Shown: in pieces, positions 53,905 to 62,584 of the stretch
Position numbering within the stretch: position 1 is the stretch's first letter
How the letters are laid out: each line of letters opens with the position of its first letter
Assembly (NCBI GenBank): GCA_964581895.1
Contig: CAZOPR010000001.1
Coordinates: 124,001 to 188,000, forward strand
DNA from: Exilispira sp964581895
Lineage (GTDB): Bacteria; Spirochaetota; JAAYUW01
Direction: 5' to 3'
DNA length: 64,000 bases
Notes under the pieces: generated by a model
Seen by the model: the letters and a program-made list of their open reading frames with translations, nothing else
Database searches by the model: none
What the model was told of the DNA's origin: nothing
Translations under genes and position numbers: made by a program

Positions 53905-55692
53905 ATGATATATATTTTTAAGGTGATGAAAAAGAGGGCTTTTTATTTTCTTATATTTTTTATATTGTTACTAATATTTTTTTCTTTTTCCAGTTGCCCA
54001 GAGAAGAAAAACAATGAACCTACGCAATTAAAAACCCCTATAATTTATGAGACAAATTTCTCGAGTCAATATGAACTTGCAGTATCGCTATTTTACAAAT
54101 TTCAATTTGAAGAAGCTATTAAAATTTTTACTGAACTTTACTTAATAAGAGACAAAAACCCTTTACTTAGTGAAGATCTTTCAATCTATTATTTTCTTTC
54201 ACTAATATATCTTAATAAGACTTCTGAAGATAGACTTGTTATTATTTTACCTTATCTTTTGGAAAAATTTAATATAAAAGAAAATCTTCAAAATTTGTAT
54301 GACTTTTTATACTCAAATTATAATAAAGAGTTCTATTATTCATCAAAAAAAGGATTGATGCTTTTCTTTCGTTTTATGAGTATATATGTTCAGAAGATGT
54401 ATCTACCGTATATCTCAAAGTATCAAAGTTTAACAGATGCAGAAGTAAAAACTTTAGATAAAGAACAAAAAATTTTTTTAGATTACATTTATGCCTACTG
54501 CTACCTTATGATGGAAAATCCAGCAAAAGCAAAATCTATAACTTTGGATGTTATTAAAAACAATTCTATAAATCCTCCTTCCTACCTTTATAATTTGCTG
54601 GCTTTTATTAATATTCAATATTCAAAAGATTTAGTCGAATATTCAGAATATGAAAAATTGATGAAAGATCCATCAGATTCAGAATTAATATTTTATAGTT
54701 TATTAAATCCTTTAAGTGAAGAATTTATTAAAAAAGAAAGAGAAAAAATACTTTTCATAGTTTTTCATAATGATGAGTTTTTTAAAAAGTCAGCTATTTA
54801 TGCGGTTGGAACAATAAAAGGTTTTATATTTTTAGGAACATTTTTGGATGGTGTTTATCTTTATGATGAGTCAAGAAATCTCATTCAATTAATTCAAACC
54901 TCAAATTCAAATCTTTATTCGAATCTTATTAGAGATTTTCATACATACGAATCAAGAATACTTATCTGTACTTATGATGGCATAAATAGTATAGATTTTT
55001 CAAATATTGATATGAAAAAATATTCTGAGCTTTCTTTTGCCCAGAAAGTTGAATATATAAAATCAAATATGATAATATCAAGATTATCTATCTTTCCCTA
55101 CGGTAAAAAATATTCATCAATATTCGAAGATGATAAATATATAGTAGCAACAACCCATTATAATGGTATATATGTCTATAATAAAAAGAAAAAAGATTTA
55201 GTGAATATTTACAAAGATTATACAATAGAAAAAGCGATTTGTATACAGGACTTACTTTATGTTGCTACTTACCAAAAGGGAGCCTATATATATGATTTGA
55301 ATGAGCAAAGGCTTTTATATCACTTATTTAATGATAGTGATGTAAAGTATGTATATAAAAAGAACGATTTTGTATATTTTGTAACTTATAAAAATGGTAT
55401 ATATAGAGCAAATATATCTGATAATTCTGCAAGATATGGTTCATTTAGTCTTTTATTGACCGCTGATATGGTTTCATATACCAGATCCTGTGTTGTTATA
55501 AATGATAATCTATATGTTGGGAGTTTGAAAAATGGATTATATATTTTTAATCTAATTTCTGGTAAATTTCAAAACTTAAATACTTCTACCAAATTTTTTT
55601 CAGATAATATTACTTCTTTGGCTGAATACAATGGTTTTTTGCTGATATCTTCGCTAAATGATGGAGTGGCTATCTATAATAAAAATGAATAA
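53905..55692 (+). CDS. Lipoprotein with helical-repeat and beta-propeller regions
   Basis: This 595-residue exported protein has a hydrophobic signal and a probable lipobox FSSC (Cys31 from the first ATG). Residues 55-290 are helical with TPR-like segments (ELAVSLFYKFQFEEAIKIFTEL). From about 300 to the end, short repeats of about 40 residues read like propeller blades (IVATTHYNGIYVYNKK, LLYVATYQKGAYIYDL, FVYFVTYKNGIYRANI, NLYVGSLKNGLYIFNL, FLLISSLNDGVAIYNK). I do not know its function; a surface or periplasmic scaffold is plausible. The start is uncertain: the ATG at 53905 has no clear ribosome site, and the one at 53926 directly abuts AAGGTG. Confidence 0.7.
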   Translation: MIYIFKVMKKRAFYFLIFFILLLIFFSFSSCPEKKNNEPTQLKTPIIYETNFSSQYELAVSLFYKFQFEEAIKIFTELYLIRDKNPLLSEDLSIYYFLSLIYLNKTSEDRLVIILPYLLEKFNIKENLQNLYDFLYSNYNKEFYYSSKKGLMLFFRFMSIYVQKMYLPYISKYQSLTDAEVKTLDKEQKIFLDYIYAYCYLMMENPAKAKSITLDVIKNNSINPPSYLYNLLAFINIQYSKDLVEYSEYEKLMKDPSDSELIFYSLLNPLSEEFIKKEREKILFIVFHNDEFFKKSAIYAVGTIKGFIFLGTFLDGVYLYDESRNLIQLIQTSNSNLYSNLIRDFHTYESRILICTYDGINSIDFSNIDMKKYSELSFAQKVEYIKSNMIISRLSIFPYGKKYSSIFEDDKYIVATTHYNGIYVYNKKKKDLVNIYKDYTIEKAICIQDLLYVATYQKGAYIYDLNEQRLLYHLFNDSDVKYVYKKNDFVYFVTYKNGIYRANISDNSARYGSFSLLLTADMVSYTRSCVVINDNLYVGSLKNGLYIFNLISGKFQNLNTSTKFFSDNITSLAEYNGFLLISSLNDGVAIYNKNE

Positions 55693-55827
55693 CATAGCAA
55701 CTTTTATATTTAATTTTATATTTCTGGCTGGATAGATATTTGTAATAAAAACAAATAACTTGTTTCCTAATTTAATTTTGAAAAAAAATATTTAATTTGA
55801 AAAAAAATTATTTAAAAGGTTATAAAA

Positions 55828-56949
55828 ATGAAAAGGTTTTTATCTTTATCTCAATTTGATAAATATTACTATAAACAGATTTTTGTCTATTTTTTAGGTT
55901 CAACAAGTATCTTTGTTCTTCTTTTTGTCCTTGGTCAGGTTAGAGTAATATTAGAATTGGTTAGTCTTGAATATTTATCATTCTGGTATATTTTACGGTT
56001 ATTAATATTGACTGTACCCATGCATTTATTTGTATCTATGCCTGTTGGATTGAATCTTGGTAATGCCTTACTATTTGGTTTTATGGCTGTTAATAGTGAA
56101 ATTTTAGCATTAAGAAGTTTTGGCGCTAAAGTAGAAGTTTTCTTAAAACCAGTTTTGATATTTGCATTAATAGTATGTATTTTAGTATATCTTGATATGG
56201 ATTATTTATACCCTTATGCTAATAAAATTTATCTTGAACTTTTAATCAAAGGGCAGATGAGAACTATTCAATCTATTATTCAAGAAGGCAAAGTAATGCC
56301 ATATAAAAATTATAAAATATATGTTGGATCCTCTTCTGGAAACAATAATAATAAAATCTATTATGATGTTGTAATTACTCAAAGTTCTGCAAAATCTTAT
56401 AATTCAGTTTATGCAAAAAAGGCTATTATTGAAGACAATCCTAATAGTTTAGGTATAATTTCATTAACATTAATAGATGGTGATTATATTATTAATTATC
56501 AAGATCAAAGAAATTTGATAGCAAAATTTGATAAATTGTATCTACTTTTTTTTAAGCCAAATATTAGTGCAGTAGGCGAAAGTTTTTTGATGTACACAAT
56601 AAAGAAGCTAGACAATATTATCAAAGAATATAAAGCTAAAGGTGAGGATAAATCTTCTTATCGTTTTATAGAAGAAAAACTACATTTTAAGATTGGTCTT
56701 ATAATTTCCTGTATATTATTTGCTTTTGCTGGTTTTGCAATAGTAAAAGCCTTCCCAAGGTTAAATCTTGGGATTTCACTTTTTACTTCGATATGCACTA
56801 TAATGATATTCTATTTTATCTTTATAGGTTTATCCAAAACCCTTGTTGCACGAACTTTAATACCTATACCAATTATATATTATCCATTATTAGGTGTTAT
56901 TGGTTTAATCAGTTTTATTTTATATTTTATTGGTATTATAAATAAATAA
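55828..56949 (+). CDS. LptF/LptG family lipopolysaccharide-export permease
   Basis: This inner-membrane permease of 373 residues has six helices in two groups of three around a periplasmic beta-jellyroll region (about 130-260), the YjgP/YjgQ layout. Recognisable segments are QFDKYYYKQIFVYFLGS at the start, VPMHLFVSMPVGLNLGNALLFG, NSEILALRSFGAKVE and the C-terminal RLNLGISLFTSICTIMIFYFIFIGLSK. In the Lpt system two such proteins pair with the ATPase LptB. Only one is present here and no lptB is near. It implies an outer membrane with LPS-like lipid, although some spirochaetes carry Lpt homologues without classical LPS. AAAAGGT precedes the ATG. Confidence 0.9.
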   Translation: MKRFLSLSQFDKYYYKQIFVYFLGSTSIFVLLFVLGQVRVILELVSLEYLSFWYILRLLILTVPMHLFVSMPVGLNLGNALLFGFMAVNSEILALRSFGAKVEVFLKPVLIFALIVCILVYLDMDYLYPYANKIYLELLIKGQMRTIQSIIQEGKVMPYKNYKIYVGSSSGNNNNKIYYDVVITQSSAKSYNSVYAKKAIIEDNPNSLGIISLTLIDGDYIINYQDQRNLIAKFDKLYLLFFKPNISAVGESFLMYTIKKLDNIIKEYKAKGEDKSSYRFIEEKLHFKIGLIISCILFAFAGFAIVKAFPRLNLGISLFTSICTIMIFYFIFIGLSKTLVARTLIPIPIIYYPLLGVIGLISFILYFIGIINK

Positions 56950-56969
56950 AATTAATATTTGGAGGTTTT

Positions 56970-57689
56970 ATGCCCATACATGTAAGAGGTGAGCCTAAAG
57001 ATTTAGCCAAAGTTGTTTTACTCCCTGGAGATCCTCAAAGAGCAGAATATATTGCTACTAAATACTTTGAAAAACCTAAAAAATATACTGATTACCGCTT
57101 AATGTATGGTTATACTGGAGTATGCAATGGATTTCCTATTTCGGTTCAAACGACAGGTATGGGAACACCTTCACTATCTATAGTCGTTGAGGAACTTATA
57201 AGTTTAGGTGCTGAGGTATTAATAAGAGTTGGTACATGTGGTTCAATAAATTCTAATTCTAATTTAACAGATGTTATTTTAGCAACATCTGCATCTTCGA
57301 GTCATGATATTTTTTCAAGAAAATTTGATGGAGCTTGTTTTTCAGCATCATCAGATTTTGAATTGAATTTGGCTATTTATCAAACTGCAAAAGCTAAAAA
57401 TAAAAAATTAATTTTCGGGGATATACTTACCTCAGAAACTTTTTATGAAGATAATTTTGATTTATATAAAAAATTTAGCAGTTATGGAACTTTAGCAGTT
57501 GAAATGGAAAGTTACGCCTTATTTGGTCTTGCTAAAAAATATGGGAAAAGAGCAACTGCTTTATTGACAGTTTCAGATATTGTTTTTGAGAAAAAAAGAG
57601 CAGAATCTGATCTTATTCAAAAAGGTGTGGATGCTATGATTGATATTGTAGTTGATACTTTACCAGAGATTTATAAATTTATAAAATAA
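56970..57689 (+). CDS. deoD: Purine-nucleoside phosphorylase (DeoD type)
   Basis: This releases purine bases from nucleosides using phosphate. The 239 residues have the hexameric NP-I fold: MPIHVRGEPKDLAKVVLLPGDPQRAEYIA with the phosphate-binding GDP-x-R, SVQTTGMGTPSLSIVVEELISLGAEVLIRVGTCGSI, AVEMESYALFGLAKKYGKRATALLTVSDIV with the ribose-binding Glu and the catalytic Asp. The Asp supports purine rather than uridine specificity, though some uridine phosphorylases are close. A clean GGAGG ribosome site precedes the ATG, 20 bases after the LptF/G gene. It could be co-transcribed with it, without clear functional meaning. Confidence 0.9.
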   Translation: MPIHVRGEPKDLAKVVLLPGDPQRAEYIATKYFEKPKKYTDYRLMYGYTGVCNGFPISVQTTGMGTPSLSIVVEELISLGAEVLIRVGTCGSINSNSNLTDVILATSASSSHDIFSRKFDGACFSASSDFELNLAIYQTAKAKNKKLIFGDILTSETFYEDNFDLYKKFSSYGTLAVEMESYALFGLAKKYGKRATALLTVSDIVFEKKRAESDLIQKGVDAMIDIVVDTLPEIYKFIK

Positions 57690-57728
57690 TTTTATTTACG
57701 AATATTTTTCAATTTTTAATTTTATTTT

Positions 57729-57977
57729 CTAATTATCATTATTTTCATCTTTTTTTGGGGTTTTATCAAGCAGCTTTTTAAGGCTTTCAGGGGAAATTTT
57801 TTGGGCTTCAATATTAGCTGCTTTTATCTCGTCATAAATCTCTTTTCTATAGATTTTTATTGAAGTTGGAGCGATTATTCCTATTTTTACCTGATCCTGT
57901 TTAATATCTACAATCATTATTTCAATATCATCACCTATCATTATACTTTGATTTGTTTTTCTTGATAGTACCAGCAT
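57729..57977 (-). CDS. csrA: Carbon storage/flagellar translation regulator CsrA
   Basis: This small RNA-binding protein represses translation at GGA-containing sites. The 82 residues start with the invariant MLVLSRKTNQSIMIGDDIEIMIVD and continue IGIIAPTSIKIYRKEIYDEIK, which includes the RNA-binding Arg residues. The C-terminal tail beyond residue 55 is longer than in E. coli and acidic/basic mixed, as is common in FliW-containing bacteria. fliW lies immediately upstream on the same strand, and FliW is known to bind and inhibit CsrA until flagellin is exported. Confidence 0.96.
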   Translation of the reverse strand: MLVLSRKTNQSIMIGDDIEIMIVDIKQDQVKIGIIAPTSIKIYRKEIYDEIKAANIEAQKISPESLKKLLDKTPKKDENNDN

Positions 57978-58020
57978 GCTATTTCCTTATTATTATTTAT
58001 TATAAATTAAAATACCTTGG

Positions 58021-58461
58021 CTACTTCGAAAATATATAATGTTTTGTAGTATACTTAGGGTTATTAACAATATATTGCATGGCTTTATGTGTTTTTATAT
58101 TGATTACAATAGGTCCTACAAGATTTGCAGAGACTTCTTCTATTTTATCTGATAATGTTACTATGACTAAAACAAGCAAGTCTGTTGATTTTTCTAACTC
58201 TAAAAGATTTTTAGCCTCATCTGAAAGATCAAATTCATAATCAGAAAAAAACAGAAATGGATCGCAAACTATAAAACCTATAGCCTCATCCTCTAAAGAT
58301 TGAAGTAACATAAAAGGTGCAAGGTTCGCATCTATTAGATAATATTCTTTAATATGTTCAAAACCAAAAATTCCTTCATCAAAAGAAATTTTTTGAGATT
58401 CATCAACCTTAAAAGAACCAAGATTTATATTTTTTATAATTGTAGTTGAATTTTTGTTCAC
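58021..58461 (-). CDS. fliW: Flagellar assembly factor FliW (CsrA antagonist)
   Basis: This binds flagellin and CsrA and couples flagellin export to its translation. The 146-residue protein has ISFDEGIFGFEHIKEYYLIDANLAPFMLLQSLEDEAIGFIVCDPFLFFSDYEFDL in family order (starting at about residue 24), then LVLVIVTLSDKIEEVSANLVGPIVINIKT and the C-terminal AMQYIVNNPKYTTKH. The GTG at 58461 follows GGAGG with five bases of spacing; a TTG at 58473 lies inside the site and is rejected. It sits 26 bases after flgL and 43 before csrA. Flagellin itself is not in the window. Confidence 0.95.
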   Translation of the reverse strand: MNKNSTTIIKNINLGSFKVDESQKISFDEGIFGFEHIKEYYLIDANLAPFMLLQSLEDEAIGFIVCDPFLFFSDYEFDLSDEAKNLLELEKSTDLLVLVIVTLSDKIEEVSANLVGPIVINIKTHKAMQYIVNNPKYTTKHYIFSK

Positions 58462-58487
58462 AAATTCCTCCAATTAAAACAAAAAAT

Positions 58488-59708
58488 TTAACGGATAAAG
58501 TTTAATAAAGTTAAATCATATATTTTTGAACCAATTTGTAATGCTGCTTGATGCATTAATTCATAGGATTTTAAGTCTGTAATTGTTTTTGTAACATCTG
58601 TTTCAAGATTATTTGATAACTGATCTTGTAATATCAAAGAAAGATTTTCATATTGATTTGATGCAAGTGATGCTTTTTCTGATCTTGAACCAATCTCAGC
58701 TTGATATTTAATCAAATTATTAATTGAATTATCGATAAGGGCAAGTGTTCTTGTAGATAATGATTCAATATCATTTGATTTTAATGCGTTAGAGAAATTT
58801 ATCAACTGATCAAAAAGACTTCCTCCAAATTTTCTTACATTTCTTGCAAGATTTGCAGGAGGTTTACCTATAGGATCTATAATTCCCATTTTTTGTAAAA
58901 GGTTACCTTTGATATCTTCAAAAAAAGGTTGATGAGGATAAGTTGTTTCAAAATAAAATTCAGATGTATTGATATCAAAGTTAGCTTTAACTCCTGTATT
59001 TGCTTTATTTATTCTTTCTATTATTACATCTATTGTATCCCCTTTATAGATATTTATTTCAGTATTATTTATTTTGATAGTGCTATCTTCTGTTGCTATG
59101 AAATTTGCCAAATTTTTTTCAGGGATTATTGTTTGATTTTCAGAGTAAAATAACTTGCTTGCAGGTATAGAAAAAGCAACTTTGTTTGAATTACCTATAT
59201 CAGCAGTCATTTCTCCACTATCTCCTACATAGTTAATAGACTGTAGTTCTCCCTCTATTTCTGTTATTACAAATGGTGGTCGCAAAGTCTCAAAACCGCT
59301 AAATAGATATCTTCCATTATACTGTTCGTTTGCCGTTGCTGCAATTTGAGAGGTTAACTGCAAGACCTCTCTTCTTACATTTTCTCTATCTTTTTCTTCA
59401 AGAGTCCCATTTGCAGCTTGAATTATTAATTCTCTTAGCCTTTGAAGAACATTTGTCATATGTTGTATATTTGAATCTATGAAATCTAGATTTTCTTTAG
59501 CAAAATTTGCATTATCTTTATAAAGAGATATCTGAGACAAAGATGATCTTAGCCTTAGTGAACTTAAAAACGATGCAGGATTTTCACTTGGTCTTGAAAA
59601 GGCAATTCCAGAAGAGATAGCATTATTTGATTCAAATATTTTCCCCTCCAGGCGCATCATATCTTTTTGAATATTTAAAGTATGCATTGAAGAACTTACT
59701 CGATACAT
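58488..59708 (-). CDS. flgL: Flagellar hook-filament junction protein FlgL (HAP3)
   Basis: This joins hook and filament. The 406 residues have the flagellin-like helical N-terminus (MYRVSSSMHTLNIQKDMMRLEGKIFESNNAISSG…PSENPASFLSSLRLRSSL) and C-terminal helical region (QLSNNLETDVTKTITDLKSYELMHQAALQIGSKIYDLTLLNF) that pack together. A variable middle (about 130-290) is typical for FlgL. QYNGRYLFSGFET is the usual FlgL marker. The ATG has an AAAAGGAG ribosome site. It is the first gene of the flgL-fliW-csrA transcript; flgK, which usually precedes flgL, is absent, because the next gene is a divergent MFS carrier. Confidence 0.93.
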   Translation of the reverse strand: MYRVSSSMHTLNIQKDMMRLEGKIFESNNAISSGIAFSRPSENPASFLSSLRLRSSLSQISLYKDNANFAKENLDFIDSNIQHMTNVLQRLRELIIQAANGTLEEKDRENVRREVLQLTSQIAATANEQYNGRYLFSGFETLRPPFVITEIEGELQSINYVGDSGEMTADIGNSNKVAFSIPASKLFYSENQTIIPEKNLANFIATEDSTIKINNTEINIYKGDTIDVIIERINKANTGVKANFDINTSEFYFETTYPHQPFFEDIKGNLLQKMGIIDPIGKPPANLARNVRKFGGSLFDQLINFSNALKSNDIESLSTRTLALIDNSINNLIKYQAEIGSRSEKASLASNQYENLSLILQDQLSNNLETDVTKTITDLKSYELMHQAALQIGSKIYDLTLLNFIR

Positions 59709-59851
59709 AGCAAACTCCTTTTCGCTTATTTATTTTTCGGTTTATACTGAAATTCTATAATTAAATATTTATCTGATACTTATTTTGATTAAAAACTATT
59801 TGCAAATTATAAATTTTTTTTTAATATTATTAAAACATACAAGAGGTGATT

Positions 59852-61129
59852 ATGGAGCAAGAATCAAAAAGATCTTTTTATTTAACAACTTTTTTGATAG
59901 GACTTGGTTTTTTTACTATGGGGATGATGGATCCTTTATACGATTCTTTTGTTCCTATATTTTTGCAAAAATATATTTCAAGTAAGGGAATTATCGGCTC
60001 AATAATGACAATCGACAATATCTTTGCTATATTTTTGATACCAATAGTTTCAGCAATTTCCGATAGAACAAGAACATCTATTGGAAGAAGAATGCCTTAT
60101 ATTCTGGTAACACTCCCTATGTCAGCAATATTTTTTGCATTGATACCTTTTGGTTACTTAAAAAGTCTTGCTGCTTTAATCATAGTTCTGTTTTTACTTA
60201 ATATTTTTAAGCAATCTGCAAGAGGACCTGTTGTGGCATTAATGCCAGATACTGTTCCTGCTGATTTTAGATCTGAGGCAAATGGAGTTATAAATACTAT
60301 GGGTGGCATTGCGACAATAATAGGGAGTCTATTTTTAGCAAAATTAATGGATCTTTCTATTAATCTTCCAATTATTGGCAATAGTAAGGATAAACTTCCT
60401 TTTATCATTGCTGCCCTTTTAGTTATTCTTGCAACAATTATCCTCTTCATAACAGTTAAAGAGAAACAAAGAGGAGAAAGTGAGAAAAAAGTTTCAATAG
60501 GTAAATCTTTGAAACTAATATTTTCAGCAGAGGATAAAAGTGCAGTTTTAATACTTTTTTCTTTATTATTCTGGTTTTTAGGATATCAAGGGGTTCTTCC
60601 TTTTGTAACAATGTATGCTATGCAATTTATTGGAGTAACAAAAGGAACTGCTGGAATTTCACCTGGAATGGTTGGACTAGCATATGCAATATTTGCAGTT
60701 CCTTCAGGCATTGTTGCTCATAAAATTGGCAGGAAAAAAACAATCTCTATTTCACTTATTGGTATTTTTATAATAATATTATTGATCTTCTTCTCGAAAC
60801 CTTTTGCAGATTCTATCAATTTGTCCCAATCGATTCATCTTTATCTTTTTTGGGGACTTCTATTTTTATTTGGTATTTTCTGGGTAAGTGTTATAACAAA
60901 TTCTTTCCCTATGCTATGGCAGATGGCAACCTACGATGATATGGGTATTTATACTGGCCTTTATTATACATTCTCTCAAACAGCAGCAATATTAGCTCCT
61001 CCAATTGCCGGATTTTTAATGGATTGGATTGGATTTAGAGTTGTTTTTATTTATACCGCTATCTGTATGATGATTGCCTTTATATTAATGCAATTTGTTA
61101 AAAAAGGTGAACCAAAGATTTCTGATTAA
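59852..61129 (+). CDS. MFS transporter (SLC45/GPH-like sugar or solute carrier)
   Basis: This is a twelve-helix major facilitator protein of 425 residues. FLIGLGFFTMGMMDPLYDSFVP opens helix 1. The loop SAISDRTRTSIGRRMPYILV holds the SDRTrtrxGRRrPy motif seen in SLC45 and GPH-type sugar symporters. ARGPVVALMPDTVPADFRSEANG follows. The second half has SGIVAHKIGRKKTISISL. The cargo is probably a sugar or related solute, moved with H+ or Na+, but is not determined. The ATG at 59852 is chosen because AAGAGGTGA lies before it; a GTG six bases earlier overlaps that site. It is divergent from flgL. Confidence 0.88.
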   Translation: MEQESKRSFYLTTFLIGLGFFTMGMMDPLYDSFVPIFLQKYISSKGIIGSIMTIDNIFAIFLIPIVSAISDRTRTSIGRRMPYILVTLPMSAIFFALIPFGYLKSLAALIIVLFLLNIFKQSARGPVVALMPDTVPADFRSEANGVINTMGGIATIIGSLFLAKLMDLSINLPIIGNSKDKLPFIIAALLVILATIILFITVKEKQRGESEKKVSIGKSLKLIFSAEDKSAVLILFSLLFWFLGYQGVLPFVTMYAMQFIGVTKGTAGISPGMVGLAYAIFAVPSGIVAHKIGRKKTISISLIGIFIIILLIFFSKPFADSINLSQSIHLYLFWGLLFLFGIFWVSVITNSFPMLWQMATYDDMGIYTGLYYTFSQTAAILAPPIAGFLMDWIGFRVVFIYTAICMMIAFILMQFVKKGEPKISD

Positions 61130-61137
61130 ATACCTGA

Positions 61138-61620
61138 TTAGATATCAGAGTTTTCGACAACTGAAAGATTTATTCTTCTAAATTCTTCATTTTTTAAATA
61201 ATTATCTGCTGTTATGTTAATAATATAAACTCTTTCTGAATATTCAAAGATGGTGGGAAGAAATTTCTTCCCCCATTCAAAACAATTTATGTATTTTCCT
61301 TTGAAAAAATAATCAAAAGGAAGAGAAATAAGATCTTTGGTGTCTTCTATCCTATAAAGATCAAAATGATTAAAATTTAATCTACTTCGCTTTATTCTTC
61401 CAGAATAATTATTAACAATTGTAAAAGTAGGAGAATCGACTTTCATTTTATCAATTCTAAAAAAATATGCCAATTCTCTTATTAATGTTGTTTTTCCAGA
61501 AGCTAAATCTCCTTCTAATATTATGGAAGCTGGAATTTTTATTTCTTCAGCTATAAGATAAGCCACTCTTTTAAGATTTTTAAGTGAATAAGTCTTAATT
61601 TGAAAGATTTCTTTTGACAC
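61138..61620 (-). CDS. tsaE: tRNA threonylcarbamoyladenosine biosynthesis ATPase TsaE
   Basis: This is the ATPase that supports TsaB-TsaD in making t6A37 of tRNAs. The 160 residues contain the Walker A loop SIILEGDLASGKTTLIREL (Lys in GKTT), VDSPTFTIVNNYSG, FNHFDLYRIED and CFEWGKKFLP, all typical of TsaE (YjeE). The GTG at 61620 follows GAGGGAAAAA at five-base spacing, and the TTG at 61632 is inside that site. It is convergent with the MFS gene, only 8 bases apart, without a terminator in between. tsaB and tsaD are not in the window. Confidence 0.92.
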   Translation of the reverse strand: MSKEIFQIKTYSLKNLKRVAYLIAEEIKIPASIILEGDLASGKTTLIRELAYFFRIDKMKVDSPTFTIVNNYSGRIKRSRLNFNHFDLYRIEDTKDLISLPFDYFFKGKYINCFEWGKKFLPTIFEYSERVYIINITADNYLKNEEFRRINLSVVENSDI

Positions 61621-61836
61621 TTTTTCCCTCAATTCTTTATTTTATAAAATTTTTATTTAAATTTCAAATACCTTATTTTTTCATTTTATTTTTCAAAATA
61701 CTTTACTTTTAAAGTAATTTATTTTTCAAAAACTTTTTGAATTTAATTATCAGAAAAATTCAAAATTTCATCTTGTTTAATTTTATAATTAAAAGTAAAA
61801 TTTTTCAAAAAATATTAAAAAAATTACTCAAAAAAC

Positions 61837-61865
61837 TTGACAATAGGAAAAATATGTTCTATTTA
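61837..61865 (+). promoter_or_regulatory. Putative mraZ promoter
   Basis: TTGACA (61837-61842), 17 bases, then TATTTA (61860-61865). The -35 is perfect and the -10 is weak. A start near 61872 would give a leader of about 20 bases overlapping the TGG repeats. Confidence 0.5.
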
Positions 61866-61867
61866 TA

Positions 61868-61890
61868 TGGTGAATAGTGGTGAATAGTGG
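61868..61890 (+). promoter_or_regulatory. Putative MraZ operator (three TGG boxes at 10-bp period)
   Basis: TGG occurs at 61868, 61878 and 61888, with TGGTGAATAG repeated exactly twice and then TGG directly against the mraZ ATG. MraZ is known to bind direct repeats of a short G-containing box at 10-bp spacing upstream of its own operon. The match is of pattern and position; the exact box differs from E. coli TGGGN. Confidence 0.6.
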
Positions 61891-62349
61891 ATGATAAATT
61901 TTTTTGGTGAATTTAGATTTTCAATAGATGATAAAGGTAGGACTGCTTTACCAGCATCTTTTAGAGATACTTTAGAGAATGAAAAGGAAGATTCAGAGCA
62001 TTGGGTTATAACTAAAGGAATGGAACAGTCAATTCTTTTATATCCTATAAAAATCTGGCAGCAACTACTTGAATATCTATCTCAAAAATTGTCTTATAAA
62101 AATGAGGCAGATAGAACATTTCTTCGTTATTTTATTTTTCCTGCAAAAGAGGTTACAGTAGATAAACAAGGAAGATTTGTAATACCAAAAAATTTAATTG
62201 ATCACGCCAAAATTGCAAAGAATGTAGTGTTTTTAGGAGCTTTGAATAAGATAGAGATATGGTCAGAAGATTACTGGGAGGGGTATATTAGTAATTCTTC
62301 TGACCAACTATCTCAACTGATAAGTAGATTAGATGATTTGAATCTATGA
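61891..62349 (+). CDS. mraZ: Transcriptional regulator MraZ
   Basis: This is a DNA-binding protein that controls the division and cell-wall cluster. The 152 residues contain two AbrB-like repeats with INFFGEFRFSIDDKGRTALPASFRDTL (first half, marker 'G....ldd.GRv.lPa..r') and KEVTVDKQGRFVIPKNLIDHA in the second. IEIWSEDYWEGY near the C-terminus is also typical. No Shine-Dalgarno motif is visible before the ATG; instead TGG repeats abut it. It is the first gene of mraZ-rsmH-ftsL-mur, but the rsmH start is 235 bases away across a structured gap. Confidence 0.95.
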   Translation: MINFFGEFRFSIDDKGRTALPASFRDTLENEKEDSEHWVITKGMEQSILLYPIKIWQQLLEYLSQKLSYKNEADRTFLRYFIFPAKEVTVDKQGRFVIPKNLIDHAKIAKNVVFLGALNKIEIWSEDYWEGYISNSSDQLSQLISRLDDLNL

Positions 62350-62383
62350 CTGATTCTTATTATAATTGATTTTGTTTTTTTTT

Positions 62384-62423
62384 CAAGAGAAAAATTTTTG
62401 GGAGGGGAAATTTTTAACTCTTG
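62384..62423 (+). promoter_or_regulatory. Imperfect hairpin with G-rich loop in the mraZ-rsmH gap
   Basis: CAAGAG (62384-62389) pairs with CTCTTG (62418-62423), and AAAAATTT pairs with AAATTTTT inside, with two unpaired A. The loop is TTGGGAGGGG. It is not followed by a T run, so it looks more like an RNA regulatory or processing element than a terminator. Confidence 0.5.
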
Positions 62424-62439
62424 AAAAACTGGGAGGAAG

Positions 62440-62458
62440 CTGGGGCTCAAAGCCCCAG
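62440..62458 (+). promoter_or_regulatory. Strong GC hairpin in the mraZ-rsmH gap
   Basis: CTGGGGCT-CAA-AGCCCCAG is an 8-bp perfect stem, the most GC-rich hairpin in this region, 17 bases after the first hairpin. TAATTTTAAATAATAATT follows, a poor T tract. It could be a weak terminator or attenuator that lowers rsmH expression relative to mraZ. Confidence 0.6.
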
Positions 62459-62584
62459 TAATTTTAAATAATAATTGAAATTTATTTAAATAAAAGAAAT
62501 TATTTAATAGAAGAGTTATTTAATAGAAAAATATGAAATCTTATGATCTTATCCTTTAAAAAATTAAGAATTTAGGAGGTTGAT

